A DNA stretch of 64,000 bases from Campanula takesimana (lineage: Eukaryota > Streptophyta > Magnoliopsida > Asterales > Campanulaceae), in the NCBI GenBank assembly GCA_026119855.1, contig JAOWBW010001800.1, positions 1 through 64,000 on the forward strand, given 5' to 3'. The notes under the pieces are model-generated. The model did not search any database and had not been told where the DNA came from. It was given only the letters and a program-made list of their open reading frames with translations. Shown piece by piece: positions 1 through 10,462 of this stretch. A program made the translations under genes and the position numbers. Every line of letters begins with the position of its first letter. The stretch's first letter is position 1.

Positions 1-890
1 GCCTCAAGGCTAGGTAGAAATTATCCTCTTTAAACTCTATCATCAAGCCTAGGATTCAAAATTCCCTTTAAACCCCAGTCCTATACTTAGGAAACTCCTT
101 CACCTTAGTCTCAAACGTAGAAGTTTACAGTCTTAGCCTTAAAACCTAGCCTAAAGCCTAGGTTACCATGACCTTCCAAGCCATAGTCACCAATCCCGGA
201 AAATGGTGACCGTAACATCAAGCTTAGTGGACCCTTCCACAAAAGAAATCCCTCTTCCCAACGGTCCATGGTCTCAAGCCTAGGAAGTCACAACCCTTTC
301 AACTCCCAACCTTGGGTCTAAAGCCAACGCCTTTGCAATCTCCATGCTACAACAACTCCAAGCCCTAGCCTCGAAGCCTAGGATATTTTTAAACCCTAGT
401 CCCAAACCTAGGATAGTCATGGTCCTTAAACACCAGTTTCCAAACCCTTGTTCGAAACCCTAACATCTAGGAATTCCCAACCTCAACCTCTCCAAACCCC
501 TAGTCTCGAAACCTAGGAAATTTATAATCTCAATCCCCCGCTAGTCTTTTTGCCTAGGATACAATAGCCTTTCCATATTCTTCCGAACCCTAGCCTCGAG
601 CCTAGGCAGTCGCATTCTCTCCAAACCCTAGCCCGTAAGCCTAGAAAAACCCACATTGTATCCAAGACACAACCTCAAGTCTAACACCATAACATCTTTT
701 GCATCCTTATCTCAAAGATAAGAGGCTACCCTCCCCTTTCCTTAGAAGCCTTAGGTCCTACCCTAAGCAACCAAACAAAATGTCCCTTACCTAATACCTT
801 CATCTTATGGTTCGTAGCCTCATATTAGGTATTCTCCTAATTTAGGGTAAGTGGATCCCAAAACATTACGCTTTCCGTGGTCGTCCTTTG
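1..890. repeat. Degenerate CCTAGG-rich repeats, Tat-group 3' region
   Basis: No gene is visible. The stretch is built from loosely repeated phrases around AGCCTAGGA and ACCCTAGCCTCGAAGCC at irregular spacing of about 40-70 bases. It runs into better-defined tandem arrays that end at a polypurine-like tract and an LTR (3122). Tat-group Gypsy elements are known for tandem repeats in the untranslated region before the 3' LTR, so this is probably the worn distal part of such a region. The element's coding part would lie left of the window. Confidence 0.5.
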
Positions 891-894
891 CTCA

Positions 895-1092
895 CCAAAG
901 AGTCCTTTACCTTAGCAACTCCCCGAGAGTCCATCTCCTTTGTGACTCCCCGAGAGTCCCTCCCCTTGTGACTCCCCAAGATCTATCACCTTTGTGATTC
1001 CATGAGAGTTTCATCTTTTTTGCAACTTCATAACAATCCGTCATCTTCGCGACTCATGATAAGTTCGCCAGCTTTATGAATCTCTGCAAGGG
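895..1092. repeat. Degenerate ~31-bp tandem repeat
   Basis: About six copies of a roughly 31-base unit with the core GACTCCCCGAGAGTCC followed by ATCTCCTTTGT. Copies become more divergent to the right. It belongs to the same repeat-rich 3' region as its neighbours. Confidence 0.6.
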
Positions 1093-1159
1093 TCTATTGT
1101 CCTTTAGAACATCATTTGGTTTTAAAAAGCCTAAAAAATCTCTTAAATTATCCTTTGTT

Positions 1160-1990
1160 TAAAAACTATCGTGGTAACCGGGAGTTATCCCTACTGCACG
1201 AATGTTTCATCTCTTTTAAAAACTATCGTGGTGACCGGGAGTATATCCTAACTGCACGAATGTTTCATCTCTTTGAAAACTATCGTGGTGACCGGGAGTT
1301 ATCCCTACTGCACGAATGTTTCATCTCTTTAAAAACTATCGTGGTGACCGGGAGTTATCCCTACTGCACGAATGTTCATCTCTTTGAAAACTATCGTGTG
1401 ACCGGGAGTTATCCCTACTTGCACGAATGTTTAATCTCTTTAAAAACTATCGTGGTGACCGGGAGTTTATCCTACTGCACGAATGTTTCATCTCTTTAAA
1501 AACTATCGTGGTAACCGGGAGTTATCCCTACTGCACGAATGTTTCATCTCTTTAAAACTATCGTGGTGACCGGAGTTATCCCTACTGCACGAATGTTTCA
1601 TCTCTGTAAAAACTATCGTGGTGACCGGAGTTATCCCTACTGCACGAATGTTTCATCTCTTTAAAAACTATCGTGGTGACTGGGAGTTTACCCTACTGCA
1701 CGAACGTTTCATCTCTTTAAAAAACTATCGTGGTGACCGGGAGTTATCCCTACTGCACGAATTTTTCATCTCTTTAAAAACTATCGTGGTGACCGGGAGT
1801 TATCCCTACTGCACGAATGTTTCATCTCTTAAAAACTATCGTGGTGACCGGGAGTTATCCCTACTGCACGAATGTTTCATCTCTTTAAAACTATCGTGGT
1901 GACCGGGAGTTTATCCCTACTGCACGAATGTTTCGTCTCTTTAAAAACTATCGTGGTGACCGGGAGTTTCCCTACTGCACGTACATTTGT
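1160..1990. repeat. 56-bp tandem array, about 15 copies
   Basis: Fifteen consecutive copies of a 54-58-base unit. Each contains AACTATCGTGGTGACCGGGA, then a TTATCCCTACTGCACGAATG segment, then TTTCATCTCTTT. Copies differ by one to a few bases and by single-base indels; the fifteenth degrades at its right end. The array translates into repetitive open frames, but single-base indels change the frame between copies, so it is not a protein repeat. It resembles the 3'-UTR arrays of Tat-group retrotransposons that can seed satellites. Confidence 0.9.
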
Positions 1991-2257
1991 TATTGCTTCG
2001 TTATATTATCGCGATGACCGAGAGTTGTCTCTACTTCGCGTACGTTTCTGTTGCAATTTGCAGAGGCCCGTCTACCTCTATATTGCGTAATATCCACCAC
2101 TTGTTATTTTATGAATTGTGATTGACAGAGGCCCGTCTATCTTGATATCGCATAAGCTCCGGCTATTACCATTTTACCATCTTGGGATTATATAGACCCC
2201 GCCGTCTATATGTCTCGCACCATTGTCACCCTTACCTTCTTTTCCCCAATATTTGCT
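1991..2257. repeat. Decayed continuation of the tandem-repeat region
   Basis: Contains one strongly diverged copy of the 56-base unit near 2000-2050, then two phrases around AGAGGCCCGTCTA. No gene is seen. Confidence 0.5.
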
Positions 2258-2600
2258 TAGGATTCGTATGGTTGTAGAGACTTCGGCGCCTCTATGACAT
2301 ACTATCCTAGATCAATCGTAATTGGCAGAAGCCTCGGCGTTTCTATTTGCGAAAGATCCAGCATCTATTATCAGGATTCGTATGATTGTAGGGACTTCGG
2401 CGCCTCTATGACATACCATCCTTTATCAATCGTAATTGGCAGAGGCCTCGGCGTTTCTATTTGCGAAAGATTCAGCATCTATTATTAAGATTCGTACGGT
2501 TGTAGAGACTTCGGCGCCTCTATGACATACGCATCCTAGATCGATCGTGGTGGCAGAAGCTTCGGCGTTTTCTGTTCACGAGAGACCCCCACCTATTACT
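2258..2600. repeat. ~115-bp tandem repeat, three copies
   Basis: Three copies start near 2258, 2372 and 2487. Each begins AGGATTCGTA, then has GACTTCGGCGCCTCTATGAC, and ends with a GCAGAGGCCTCGGCGTTTCT-like segment. The third copy is truncated and diverged. This array has a different unit from the 56-bp one, so the 3' region carries several independent tandem repeats. Confidence 0.8.
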
Positions 2601-3121
2601 TTGGCGCGATCGGCAGGAACCCTGGCGATCCTGATTGCGTTTACCATTCCATCTTGGGATTATTTAGACGACGTAGTCTTCATTTTTCCCTAATAACTTC
2701 ATTGCTTACGAATGATTCGTTCTTCGTACAGGATAGTGCCCGTAGGTTTATTATCCCTAGCAGAAGTCCGATGTCTCGTTTTATCCCCAGTCGCTCAGAA
2801 CTACGACCGGCTTGATTCCTCCGAGGATAACGTAGGAAACCTGAAAAGGTTCAGCCATCCGATCGACGTGGTCATCTATCATCCCCAGCAGATGCACTTT
2901 CCCCAGCAGAAGACGTTGCTCCCCATCAGAGGACAGTCCTTCCTAATTTCCCATCAGATTTGAACTACGTTTGGCTTGATTCCCCCGCGGATACGTAGGT
3001 CGCCTGCCAAGGTCCAGCCGTTCCCTTACCTTTCATCTGTTTTGAAACTCATGTTTCAGACGGATCCTTCTTTTATCGTCGACCCCACATTGCCTTGCAA
3101 GAAGCGTCGCCGAGGGGCTAC
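2601..3121. other. Retrotransposon 3' UTR leading to polypurine-like tract
   Basis: No gene is seen. There are short repeated phrases (CCCCAGCAGA, several copies at 2880-2930). The stretch ends with the purine-rich CGCCGAGGGGCTAC directly before the LTR start TGTTAGTACCCG, as expected for the polypurine tract of a plus-strand element. Confidence 0.5.
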
Positions 3122-3324
3122 TGTTAGTACCCGACCTGAAAATGAGTTTATTAGGAGTTTCCCAAAAATACAAGGACTTTATAGGAATTAGAAACCTTGC
3201 AAAGACTTGTCCCGGATTCCCAAAATATCTCATTTATGACAAAATCTATCAAATTAGGTAGTAAATGGTTTCCTTAAAACCATGCAGAAACCCTAACTTA
3301 AGAATCAAGTCAGCCGGCAGCCTT

Positions 3325-3408
3325 GGCCACGCGGCCAACCTTGCTCCGCGTTGATCTTGGCCACGCGGCCACTCTTGTAACCGGCTTCAACAATGGGCCA
3401 GGCGGCCA
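3325..3408. promoter_or_regulatory. Three GGCCANGCGGCCA motifs in the LTR
   Basis: GGCCACGCGGCCA lies at 3325-3337 and 3359-3371, and GGCCAGGCGGCCA at 3396-3408. Starts are 34 and 37 bases apart. Each is an inverted repeat with GGCC arms, located 48-131 bases upstream of the TATA-like box. Probably a U3 control element; the binding factor is unknown. Confidence 0.6.
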
Positions 3409-3455
3409 ACCTTGCGCTGGATGATCTGGACCATCAGATCCCCCCATCAGTTTAC

Positions 3456-3463
3456 TATATAAA
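3456..3463 (+). promoter_or_regulatory. TATA-like box of the LTR
   Basis: CTATATAA within TTTACTATATAAACC, in the first third of the LTR, which fits a U3 promoter. Confidence 0.6.
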
Positions 3464-4164
3464 CCACTCCATTCCATTGGTTTTGGGGATCCGAATATGA
3501 GAGTTCTTAAACACAATTTTGCTCTCTAATTAGCATTCAAACCTCCAAGAAGATCAAGGTTTATTCTTGCCAACATAGGTAAGTTTTCTAACTTATTTCT
3601 TCACGTTCTTGCATTATTTCTAATGTAGATCTTTAATATTCATGTTCTTGCATGTTTTTCATAGTTTCTTCATATGCTTCGCATGTTCATTCATATGTTC
3701 ATATATGTTCTTCATATGTTCATCGTGTTCATAGATTAAAACCTTATTTATGCTATATTTAGGGTTGCGATCTTCATAATTACATGTTATTTCATAGCCG
3801 ATGATGATCGAGGGTTCATCGACCCGAGGATGATCTATGAACTATTTCTAAACCCTAATCTTTAGGTAATTCCCCCATCATTATGCATGATCCCGATTCT
3901 TCTGCCTATTCTAAATTCTTCTCGAACTACGCTGACCTGAGCTTCTCACATTGAGAGGAACGTAGGCAATCTTCGGATCCGGTCTCAAACACTAACACAC
4001 TACTAACACATCATCATGATAGAAAGACCGATCATTCGGGCAATAGGAGTGATAACGTCCAATATTCTTCTCTTGTTGTAATTTGACCCCCGAACCCATT
4101 AACATGCTTTTCTCAATGTTTTGGCTTTAATTAAAACGGCGTGGCGACTCTCATAATTTTAATG

Positions 4165-5676
4165 TTGCTATGAATATTCCCAAATTCAAACACACGTATT
4201 CACAGTAACATGCGCAGCGGAATATAGCAATTAAAATTTTAAGAAACCCAAAGCCATGGATCCGTTCATATGATTAAATCAAATACAACATAATGAATAA
4301 AGGAAAAACTAACCCTTGATGGCTATCAAAATTCTCTTGGTCTTTGGTGGAGATTTGAAGACTTGATCACGATCACAAAGCTTGAACACGAACTTTGAAG
4401 ATGATGATTTTCACCCTCTAGCGGTATCCACACTTCGAACGAATATCAAAGGAGCTTCTTTGATCTTGGTTGCTAGACCAATATTATGAAACACACTTTC
4501 ACAATTTAATAAAGAACTATATGGAATTTATTTGTGAATTATTTTGTTCCTTAATCAAGGATATCTTAGAACAAAATAAATTCTCTCTCAAACACTTTGG
4601 AGATTTACAAAAGGCTATTACTGAGGTTCTGGCCTAATTCATCCTATTATACACAAGCAAGACCTATTTCAAATAGGAACCTTGTGTCAAAAGACATTCC
4701 AAATCGAATTAGGAAAGTGCCAGCCGACATTACTGTGCGGCCGCCCAGAATACACTGTGCGGTCGCACATTTATCTGAAACAAACTGGTACAAAATTTGG
4801 GCTAAGTGTGCGGCCGCCCAGTCCACACTGTGCGGTCGCCCACTTCCCCAGAATGTCCAGAATTTTCAAAATTCCAATTTAGTCCTTTTAAAGATTCGTT
4901 CTATTGTGTGTGACCCTCTAGTATTATACTAAGTTGGCAATGGGTTCAAACATGAAACCATAAGATATGATTAGGTTCTAGCAAACCGTCACACCTACCC
5001 AAATAGTATAACTAGATACAAGTTCGCATTCCTTTAGAATATGTCACAATCCCTTTGTCCACGACGTCATTGAACACAAGTCATGGTCAAACAGTCAACT
5101 TGTTTTGTTCAATACTTTCTCGATTCCGAATATGTTGATAATTCAAATGCTATTGATCCAATCAATCCATTTGAGTCCGGCCGAACATTTCATCAACATC
5201 ATTCCTTCGAGGGGCCCAAGCTTGACATCTCTCCGTTGAGGGACAAATCCATTTAGCTTGTTATTCTTCCCAACGGGAATCCGATTATGCCAATCATACC
5301 CTTTATAACTACCATGTTAAGGTAGCGTTTGAATATGTCAAACACAATGTTCATCAAGTGGAAGACTATAATAACTTCATGTCTAAGGATTCAAATGACA
5401 TAACTAATATGAGATATATGTTCGATATAGACCATGACATAAATCTCATACAGCGGGTCATGTCCAGTACCTTGTTCCAAACAAGTACCCATAAATCTAA
5501 CATGATCATCCCATGATCATTTAGCCTTTATACTAGTGCTTAATAAGTACTAGGGACGGAGATTATTATAAGTAAACATGAACAACAATAATAATCAAAA
5601 CATCTCTTTATTGATATGAAATAAATGATAACAATTACAACGTTTATTAAACGTGCCTAGGGCACCACTGCCAACA
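4165..5676 (-). mobile_element. Solo LTR of the Copia family found intact at 7520-16022
   Basis: From ATGCGCAGCGGAAT onward it matches the LTRs at 7520-9011 and 14531-16022 through to the end GGCACCACTGCCAACA, with scattered substitutions and small indels. Its first 40 or so bases differ from the other copies. No internal region is attached. Orientation is inferred from the complete copy. I found no convincing target-site duplication, so the left edge is approximate (TG candidates at 4163, 4166 and 4171). It is clearly older than the complete element. Confidence 0.75.
4734..4842. promoter_or_regulatory. Four TGTGCGGYCGCMCA motifs in the solo LTR
   Basis: Motif starts are 4734, 4756, 4807 and 4829 (intervals 22, 51, 22). 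Variants in order are TGTGCGGCCGCCCA, TGTGCGGTCGCACA, TGTGCGGCCGCCCA and TGTGCGGTCGCCCA. Order, spacing and all 56 motif bases match the complete element's LTRs, although the 8-base spacers between motifs differ. Confidence 0.85.
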
Positions 5677-5858
5677 CATATCTCCATTGTATTTTAGATA
5701 AGGCAAGTATCTCCTTCCATAGTTAGGACTCCTTTCATTGTACTAAAAATACTATTGTACTCTGTGAATAAAATCAAGTCTTGCATTCTCATAGTAGATT
5801 GATTTTGCTATAGTAGGATGCTACTAATGTTGCCAACAACGTTATGATTATCATTATA
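5677..5858. other. Non-coding stretch, no gene seen
   Basis: AT-rich sequence between the solo LTR and a MITE. It may be retrotransposon debris, but I see no diagnostic ends. Confidence 0.4.
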
Positions 5859-6114
5859 CTCCATCTGTCCCAGAAAGATAGTCTCATTTTGACCTTTAGT
5901 GGTCAACAAAAATAAACTTTGACCAAACATTGGTGTCAATTTAATGATCACAATGAAATTCTAAAAATTGTTATTGATAAATCACTTAATGATTTATCAA
6001 TTACAAATTTTAGAATTTCACTAGAATTATTAGATTGTCGCCAATGGTTAGTCAAAGTCATTTCTGTTGACTACTAAAGGTCAAAATAAGACTATCTTTC
6101 TGGGACAGAGGGAG
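5859..6114. mobile_element. Stowaway-type MITE
   Basis: Starts CTCCATCTGTCCCAGAAAG and ends with the complement CTTTCTGGGACAGAGGGAG, flanked by TA on both sides (5857-5858 and 6115-6116). The inverted repeats run deep into the 256-base element, so almost the whole unit can fold into one hairpin. Size, termini and TA duplication are the Stowaway (Tc1/mariner) signature. It has no coding capacity. Confidence 0.9.
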
Positions 6115-6116
6115 TA

Positions 6117-6538
6117 GTATTTTTTAGTCTTGTTGATCGACTGTTTGTTTTTTGTGAGATGATAATACCTAATGGATGACCGTGTGCTGAAATCATTTCG
6201 TGTTGTACCGTACGATCTTTTATGTATTGATTGGTGAACAGCACAACACTTGTGCATCTAATAGTGGGAGTGTTAATAGTAATGTTTAGGAGTTTCGGTG
6301 GTTGTGTTTTAGAGAGTTTGTTCATGTGCTATTGAGTGTCAGTGCATGTGTTAAACTAGTGTTCGTGATAGTGTTAAAAAATGCTAGTGGTAGTGATGTT
6401 GCCGAAATAAGTTTCATATTTTTCACAAAAATGTCATTGCGAGCTATGAAAGAATAAACGGTTATGCACAAAATTTTCGCGGGGCGTTTGAGAAAGAGTG
6501 TTAGTTATTTCTAAAAATTCTACCGTACGTATTTAATA
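6117..6538. other. Non-coding spacer, nothing recognised
   Basis: Single-copy-looking sequence within this window. No ORF with family features and no clear repeat edge. Confidence 0.4.
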
Positions 6539-6636
6539 TACTTCCTCTGTATCTTGGCATGTCAATTTAGGCCCATTAACCCGCTTACTAAATGCCCAGA
6601 CCCGACTCATTAACATAAACAAGTTTAAGCGTGTAA

Positions 6637-7442
6637 CCTGTTTAACCCGCCTACACTCGCGGGTCAAACCAGGTAAAACTCACTAACCCGTTAAACCCGT
6701 TAGAACGCGAAGTCCAAAATCGCGTCACTCTCTTTCTAAGCGACGAGCGAAGCGATGAACCCCTAACCCTCTTGTCTCTGGCTATCCGCTCACTTCTCTA
6801 TTTCTCCTTCATCGTCTCCGGCAACAGCGACCTTAGCGATTGACCGCGTCGGAACAGGTTCTCTCTTCTCTCTCGTCGCCCTCTTACTGAAATACCTAAA
6901 CCTAATTTCTTATTTATCTCTTATCTGTAACATGAGTTTGTGAAAAAAGATGATTGATTAAGAAATCCTCCTGTTGAATTAAGGTTTTGTACGATGGAAT
7001 CAGGTAACCAGACAGCAGAAATGCACTATCGGGAATCAACCTGTTTAACCCGCCTACACTCGCGGGTCAAACCAGGTAAAACTCACTAACCCGTTAAACC
7101 CGTTAGAACGCGAAGTCCAAAATCGCGTCACTCTCTTTCTAAGAGACGAGCGAAGCGATGAACCCCTAACCCTCTTGTCTCTGGCTCTCCGCTCACTTCT
7201 CTAGTTCTCTTTCATCGTCTCCGGCAACAGCGACCTTAGCGATTGACCGCGTCGGAACAGGTTCTCTCTTCTCTCTCGTCGCCCTCTTACTGAAATACCT
7301 AAACCTAATTTCTTATTTATCTCTTATCTGTAACATGGGTTTGTGAAAAAAGATGATTGATTAAGAAATCCTCCTGTTGAATTAAGGTTTTGTACGATGG
7401 AATCAGGTAACCAGACAGCAGAAATGCACTATCGGGAATCAA
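6637..7442. repeat. 403-bp direct duplication inside the hAT-like element
   Basis: 6637-7039 and 7040-7442 are head-to-tail copies with only a few differences (for example AAGCGACGAG against AAGAGACGAG). Each holds ACCCG subterminal repeats, a CT-rich segment and a TTGTACGATGGAATCAGG segment. The high identity suggests a recent duplication before the Copia insertion at 7520. Confidence 0.9.
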
Positions 7443-7519
7443 CGACGACAAGGAAGAAATCTGGATTTAGAAAGAATATCTTCAATTCCCCCCCCCCAAT
7501 TCTTCCTCTTACATGAATT

Positions 7520-9011
7520 TGATGGGTTTCGATCAAACATGCGCAGCGGAATTTAGCATTTAAAATTTTGAAACCCAAAGCCATGGATCCGTTCATACGA
7601 TTAAATCAAATACAACATAGGAATAAAGGAATAAACTAACCCTTGATGGCTATCAAATTCTCTTGGTCTTTGGTGGAGGTTTGAAGACTTGATCACGATC
7701 ACAAAGCTTGAACACGAACTTTGAAGATGATGATTTTCACCCTCTAGCGGTATCCACACTTCGAACGAATATCAAAGTAGCTTCTTTGATCTTGGTTGCT
7801 AGACCAAATTGTGAAACACTTTTTCACAATCAAAAGAACTATATGGAATTTATTTTGTGTATTATTTTGTTCCTCAACCAAGAATGTCTTGGAACAAAAT
7901 AAACCCTCTCTCAAACTCTTTGAGACTCACAAAATCATTAGCCTAGAGTGCTGGCCGAATTTGGTCTTTTATACACAAGTATGACCTATTCCAAATAGGA
8001 AACTTGTGTCAAAATCCTTCCAAAATTCGTTTCTAAATCAAATTAGGAATCTGCCACCCGACAGCACTGTGCGGCCGCCCAAAATCATCTGTGCGGTCGC
8101 ACAACTATCTGAAGCAAAACTGGTACAAAACTGTCCTAAGTGTGCGGCCGCCCAGTCAATACTGTGCGGTCGCCCACTCTTCAGAATGTCCAGAATTTCC
8201 AAAATTCCAATTTAGTCCTTTTAAAGATTCGTTCTATTGTGTGTGACCCTCTAGAATTATACTAAGTTGGCAATGGATTCAAACATGAAACCATAAGATA
8301 TGATTAGGTTCTAGCAAACCGTCATACCTACCCAAATAGTATAACTAGATACAAGTTCGCATTCCTCTTAGAATATGTCACAATCCCTTTGTCCACTATG
8401 TCATTGAACACAAGTCATGGTCAAACAGTCAACTTGTTTTGTTCAATACTTTCTCGATTCCGAATATGTTGATAATTCAAATGACATTGATCCAATCAAT
8501 TCATCTGAGTCCGGCCGAACATTTCATCAACATCATTCCTACGAGTGGCCCAAGCTTGACATCTCTCCGAGGAGGGACAAATCCATTTAGCTTATTATTC
8601 TTCCCAACGGGATTCCGATTATGCCAATCATACCCTTTATAACTACTCGGTTAAAAGTAGCGTTTGAATATGTCAAACATAATGTTCATCAAGTGGATGA
8701 CTATAATAACTTCATGTCTAAGGATTCAAATGACATAACTAATATGAGATATATGTACGACATAGACCATGACATAAATCTCATAGAGCGGGTCATGTCC
8801 AGTACCTTGTTCCAAACAAGTACCCATAAATCTAACATGATCATCCCATGACCATTTAGCCTTTATACTAGTGCTTAACAAGTACTAGGGACGGGGATTA
8901 TTATAAGTAAACATGAACAACAATAATAATCAAAACATCTCTTTATTGATATGAAATAAATGATAACAATTACAACGTTTATTAAACGTGCCTAGGGCAC
9001 CACTACCAACA
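7520..9011 (-). repeat. 3' LTR of the Copia element
   Basis: Runs from TGATGGGTTTCG to CCACTACCAACA; on the minus strand it starts TGTTGGTAGTGG. It has four TGTGCGGYCGC motifs (8068, 8090, 8141, 8163) and a minus-strand TATAAAAG (7966-7973). Confidence 0.95.
8068..8176. promoter_or_regulatory. Four GC-rich motifs, 3' LTR copy
   Basis: Starts 8068, 8090, 8141 and 8163, intervals 22/51/22. Sequence order is the same as in the other LTR and in the solo LTR. Confidence 0.85.
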
Positions 9012-9025
9012 ATCTCCCACTTGCC
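9012..9025 (-). other. Polypurine tract of the Copia element
   Basis: On the minus strand this reads GGCAAGTGGGAGAT, immediately before the 3' LTR start TGTTGG. It is the usual Copia polypurine tract and primes plus-strand DNA synthesis. Confidence 0.85.
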
Positions 9026-10462
9026 CTAGGCCCAATCTCCCATGTATCTAATACCCATGGACCTAACATGACCATCATGTTTAGCTTGTGGAAGTCCCTT
9101 TGTTAGCGGGTCCGCAACATTGTCATCAGTAGGTACTCTGCATATATTTACGTCTCCCCTATCAACGATCTCTCGAATGATATGAAAACGCCTAAGTATG
9201 TGTTTGGATTTCTGATGTGCTCTTGGTTCCTTTGCTTGAGCAATAGCACCATTATTATTGCAATAAAGGTCTATTGGATTAGCAATGCTAGGAACCACTT
9301 CAAGTTCAGTTATGAACTTCTTAATCCAAACAGCTTCTTTTGCAGCATCCGATGCAGCAATATACTCAGCTTCTGTTGTAGAATCAGCGGTTGTACTTTG
9401 CTTGGAACTCTTCCAGCTTACAGCTCCACCATTTAACATAAACACAAAACCCGATTGCGATCGGCTATCATCTTTGTCAGTTTGGAAGCTTGCATCCGTG
9501 TAAGCATTTACAACGAGATCATCTTCCATTCCTCCATAGACCAAAAACGAGTCTTTAGTCCTTCTCAAGTACTTAAGAATCGCTTTTACAGCTATCCAGT
9601 GATTTTCGCCAGGGTCGGATTGGTATCTACTTGTCATGCTCAAAGCATAAGATACATCCGGCCTAGTACAAATCATGGCATACATGATGGACCCAATTGC
9701 CGAAGCATATGGAACATCATTCATTTTCTCACGCTCATCTTTTGTCTTAGGACATTGAGTCTTGCTTAGAGAAACTCCATGTAACACGGGCAAGGTTCCT
9801 CTTTTAGAATTTTCCATACGGAATCTTCTAATGGCCTTATCAATGTATGTACTTTGGCTTAAACCAAGTAGCCTCCTTGATCTATCTCTATAGATCTTAA
9901 TACCAAGAATATATGCGGCTTCACCCATATCTTTCATTGCGAAGCACTTTCCTAACCAAGTCTTCACAGACTGAAGTGTAGGAATGTCGTTTCCAATGAG
10001 CAATATGTCATCCACATATAAAATAAGGAATAGCACTATGCTCCCACTAATCTTCTTGTATACACAAGGCTCATCTTTGTTTTTGATGAAACCAAACTCT
10101 TTGACCGATTCATCAAAATGGAGATTCCAACTCCTTGAAGCTTGCTTCAATCCATAGATGGATCTCTGCAATTTGCATACCTTAGAATCTTGTTCAAAAC
10201 CTTCTGGTTGTGTCATATACACATCCTTTTGGAGTTTTCCATTCAGGAAAGCGGTTTTGACGTCCATCTCCCATATTTCATAGTCATGATATGCGGAAAT
10301 GGCAAGCAAAATTCTTATAGACTTGATCATTGCTACGGGTGAAAAGGTCTCATCATAGTCAATACCATGAACTTGCCTATAACCCTTCGCTACAAGCCTA
10401 GCTTTGTAAGTATGCACCTTCCCATCCATGTCAGTCTTCTTCTTGAAGACCCATTTGCATCA
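9026..10462 (-). pseudogene. Copia pol: reverse transcriptase and RNase H
   Basis: The open part (from 10429) codes 467 residues. It holds the Copia RT motifs KTAFLNG (about residue 58), YGLKQASRSW (about 92) and catalytic YVDD (138-141). RNase H follows, with AYTDASF and TEAEYIA, and the frame closes at the TGA just inside the polypurine tract. It would copy element RNA into DNA in cytoplasmic virus-like particles. Upstream it is continuous in frame with the integrase C-terminal part, except for one TGA at 10460-10462, two codons before the conserved KWVFKKK. That single nonsense codon disables an otherwise well-kept domain. Confidence 0.93.

Larger units (their letters stand above)
3122..4141 (+). 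mobile_element. LTR of a Tat-group-like Gypsy retrotransposon
   Basis: Starts with TGTTAGTACCCG after a purine tract. It holds three GC-rich near-palindromes (3325-3408) and a TATA-like box (3456-3463). The right edge is uncertain: it is followed by TGGCGACTCT (4142-4151), which resembles the primer-binding-site start I recall for Tat-group elements, and is soon interrupted by a Copia LTR. With internal sequence on both sides it may be the middle LTR of a tandem or recombined element rather than a simple 3' LTR. No target-site duplication could be assigned. Confidence 0.55.

Noticed and set aside
1116..1902. Open frames of 94 and 127 residues with repeated NYRGDREL units, looking like a repeat protein
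   Set aside because: They are read-through of the 56-bp tandem array. Single-base indels between copies shift the frame, so no repeat protein is maintained.
1160..1990. CRISPR-like array
   Set aside because: Units are contiguous at 56 bp with no unique spacers, no cas genes are present, and the sequence is clearly plant.
3310..3516. 68-residue minus-strand ORF over the Tat LTR
   Set aside because: It spans the GGCCACGCGGCCA array and the TATA box of the LTR. Coding is unlikely.
9182..9769. Plus-strand ORFs of 72-104 residues over the Copia pol
   Set aside because: They are shadows of the minus-strand RT and RNase H frame, which carries all the conserved motifs.
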